Position numbers and translations under genes: made by a program
Notes under the pieces: generated by a model
The model's input: only the letters and a program-made list of their open reading frames with translations
Databases searched by the model: none
Told to the model about the DNA's origin: nothing
Assembly (NCBI GenBank): GCA_027491085.1
Contig: JAIXWW010000012.1
Span: 62,001-126,000 of the forward strand
Length of the DNA: 64,000 nucleotides
Direction: 5' to 3'
From: Bacteroidota bacterium
Lineage (GTDB): Bacteria > Bacteroidota > Bacteroidia > UKL13-3
In this document: piece after piece, positions 62,310 through 64,000 of the stretch
Position numbering within the stretch: position 1 is the first letter of the stretch
Layout of the letters: each line of letters begins with the position of its first letter

Positions 62310-62542
62310 ATTTGTATTCCTATTCTTTATTCGTTTTTGATGGTGAAATTCATTTCAAATTTTTATAAATAACAAACCATTCAAGGGTTAGCAATAAACA
62401 AAAACTTTTACTTAAAATGATTAAATAAAAAATTAATATGACAAACTAAATAAAAATTAACAGCATAAATATTATTAAAATATTACTCAAACTGAATGAT
62501 TGGAATAATTATATTTGTTGCAGTACCAAAAATTTTAAAAAT

Positions 62543-62842
62543 ATGTTTGAAAAATTAAACGAAGCAAAACAGAAAGCTGACGAAATGAAACAAAAGCTTG
62601 AAGCTATAAGTGTAGAAGGAACAGCACAAGGAATAAGCATAGTAGCCAATGGCAATAAAAAAATTACATCCATAAATATTGATTCAGCATTATTAAAATC
62701 GGAAAATAAAGAACAAATAGAGGAATTACTTTTAATAGCCATAGAGAGAGCAATGGAGCAAGCTGAAAATATTGCAGCAGCCGAAATGCGCGCAATGATG
62801 GGCGGAATGCTACCTGGTTTAGGAAATTTATTTGGTAACTAA
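62543..62842 (+). CDS. YbaB/EbfC nucleoid-associated protein
   Basis: FEKLNEAKQKADEMKQKLEAISVEGTAQGISIVANGNKKITSINID...AAEMRAMMGGMLPGLGNLFGN. Confidence 0.93.
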   Translation: MFEKLNEAKQKADEMKQKLEAISVEGTAQGISIVANGNKKITSINIDSALLKSENKEQIEELLLIAIERAMEQAENIAAAEMRAMMGGMLPGLGNLFGN

Positions 62843-62895
62843 TTGTACCTGTTATCCGTTTCAAACAGATATTAACAAAGAACAGATTCCCAAAT

Positions 62896-63633
62896 TTGCA
62901 TCGCTTAAAATTCAATTATTTAATTTTTATTTTTTTTGTTGGGCTATTAAATACAAAAGCCCAACAAACTAAGCTATATATCAAAGGCTTTGTGGTTGGA
63001 GCAGATACAACAGCTACAATTCCATTAGCAAATATTCATAATATTACAACTCAAACGCGCTATATAACCAATAGATATGGTGCCTTTGGAATTACAGTTT
63101 CAGTTACTGATACCATCGAGTTTTCGGTAATTGGATACAAAACATACACATTAATTTGTAAAGATTATACCAAACAAGGCGATGTACCTATTATAGTAAA
63201 ACTAAAACGCAACTATATAAAATTAAAGGAAGTTACTATTTCAAGTCAAAAACGAAAACAAGATAGCATGGCAAGAGCAGCTGCCAAACGATTGAGAACA
63301 GACCCTTTATTAAATAATTTTAGCACTTCAATTTCTATTTATAATGCTTCCCAAGGTGGAATTTTAAGTAGTATTTTAGCTAGTGGAAATAAAAAAATTC
63401 AAGAATACGAACACTTAATGCGTTTAATTGAAATTTACCAAGAACAAAACCAAGTGAGTGAAAAATATAATGTTGAACTGGTAATGCGAACCACTCAACT
63501 CAATGAATTACAAGCAAAGGAATTAATGAAATACTGTGAAATTCCCAATTATTTTGTACTCAACTCCAATGAGTACGATATCATTTTAGCAATTAAGAAT
63601 TGCTACAAAGAGTGGAAGAATATAAAACGATGA
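62896..63633 (+). CDS. Carboxypeptidase-regulatory-like domain protein, secreted, unknown function
   Basis: Signal peptide; KGFVVGADTTATIPLANIHNITTQTRYITNRYGAFGITVSVTDTIEFSVIGYKTY. Confidence 0.75.
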   Translation: MHRLKFNYLIFIFFVGLLNTKAQQTKLYIKGFVVGADTTATIPLANIHNITTQTRYITNRYGAFGITVSVTDTIEFSVIGYKTYTLICKDYTKQGDVPIIVKLKRNYIKLKEVTISSQKRKQDSMARAAAKRLRTDPLLNNFSTSISIYNASQGGILSSILASGNKKIQEYEHLMRLIEIYQEQNQVSEKYNVELVMRTTQLNELQAKELMKYCEIPNYFVLNSNEYDIILAIKNCYKEWKNIKR

Positions 63634-63640
63634 TAAGAAT

Positions 63641-64000
63641 TTACTTTTTATCTAATTGCTTAATTAATACTGAATTTCCTGTTTTTATTTTTAAAATGTA
63701 AAGCCCTTTTTTTAGTTTAAAGGTTTTATTCAAACAAAACCTGTTTACATTTAATTCTACTCTTTCTGTTTGCTTTATCAATGATTTTCCATCCATTGAA
63801 GTAATTAAAATTTGGATTTTTTGCTTTGCATTAGAATGAATACAAACATGAAAATTTTTTTCCTCCAATTCTGTTACATCAATAATTGTATCTTGCTTAT
63901 AATTTTCTAGTAATTGATAAGTTAATAAAAAATTAGGTGTTCCATATCCAATGTATTTATTGGGATTATTATAATTATTTGAACCTAGTGCAATCATTTG
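63641..64000 (-). CDS. C-terminal part of a T9SS-sorted protein, probably subtilisin-like (S8) peptidase; continues past window end
   Basis: NNYNNPNKYIGYGTPNFLLTYQLL resembles S8 C-terminal motif; KLKKGLYILKIKTGNSVLIKQLDKK sorting-domain-like end. Confidence 0.65.
   Translation of the reverse strand, partial: QMIALGSNNYNNPNKYIGYGTPNFLLTYQLLENYKQDTIIDVTELEEKNFHVCIHSNAKQKIQILITSMDGKSLIKQTERVELNVNRFCLNKTFKLKKGLYILKIKTGNSVLIKQLDKK

Overview
AT-rich Bacteroidota chromosomal window, probably from a free-living species with a type IX secretion system: two products have T9SS-type C-terminal domains. It is mostly housekeeping: tandem csp genes, lepA, lipB, pyrE, gatC, ispE, trxA, dnaE, uvrD/pcrA, a Pif1-like helicase, rfaE1-type kinase, an aminotransferase, lptE, secG, gcvP, mce, a DPP-IV-like S9 peptidase, a YfhO protein, a TolC-family protein and ybaB. 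I found no rRNA, tRNA, CRISPR array, transposase or prophage. One intact RES/Xre toxin-antitoxin pair is present. I did not find a convincing undescribed multi-gene system. The observations most worth checking are: (1) a gapless 55-bp dispersed repeat with four copies in two intergenic regions, three of them in a 660-bp gap also packed with palindromes and a GTCATTGCGA..AAGCAATCTC hairpin element; (2) homopolymer runs of 17 and 18 A inside the dnaE and uvrD/pcrA coding strands, where in uvrD a -1 slip gives an immediate stop; (3) a frameshifted lipoprotein gene whose second half is intact in another frame, followed by an element with an open frame but no start codon; (4) a secreted GH16 glucanase sitting between the VWA and AAA+ genes; (5) an exact 3 x 147-bp in-frame repeat in the acidic gene between lptE and secG; (6) a TPR protein with a histidine-kinase dimerisation domain but no ATPase domain.
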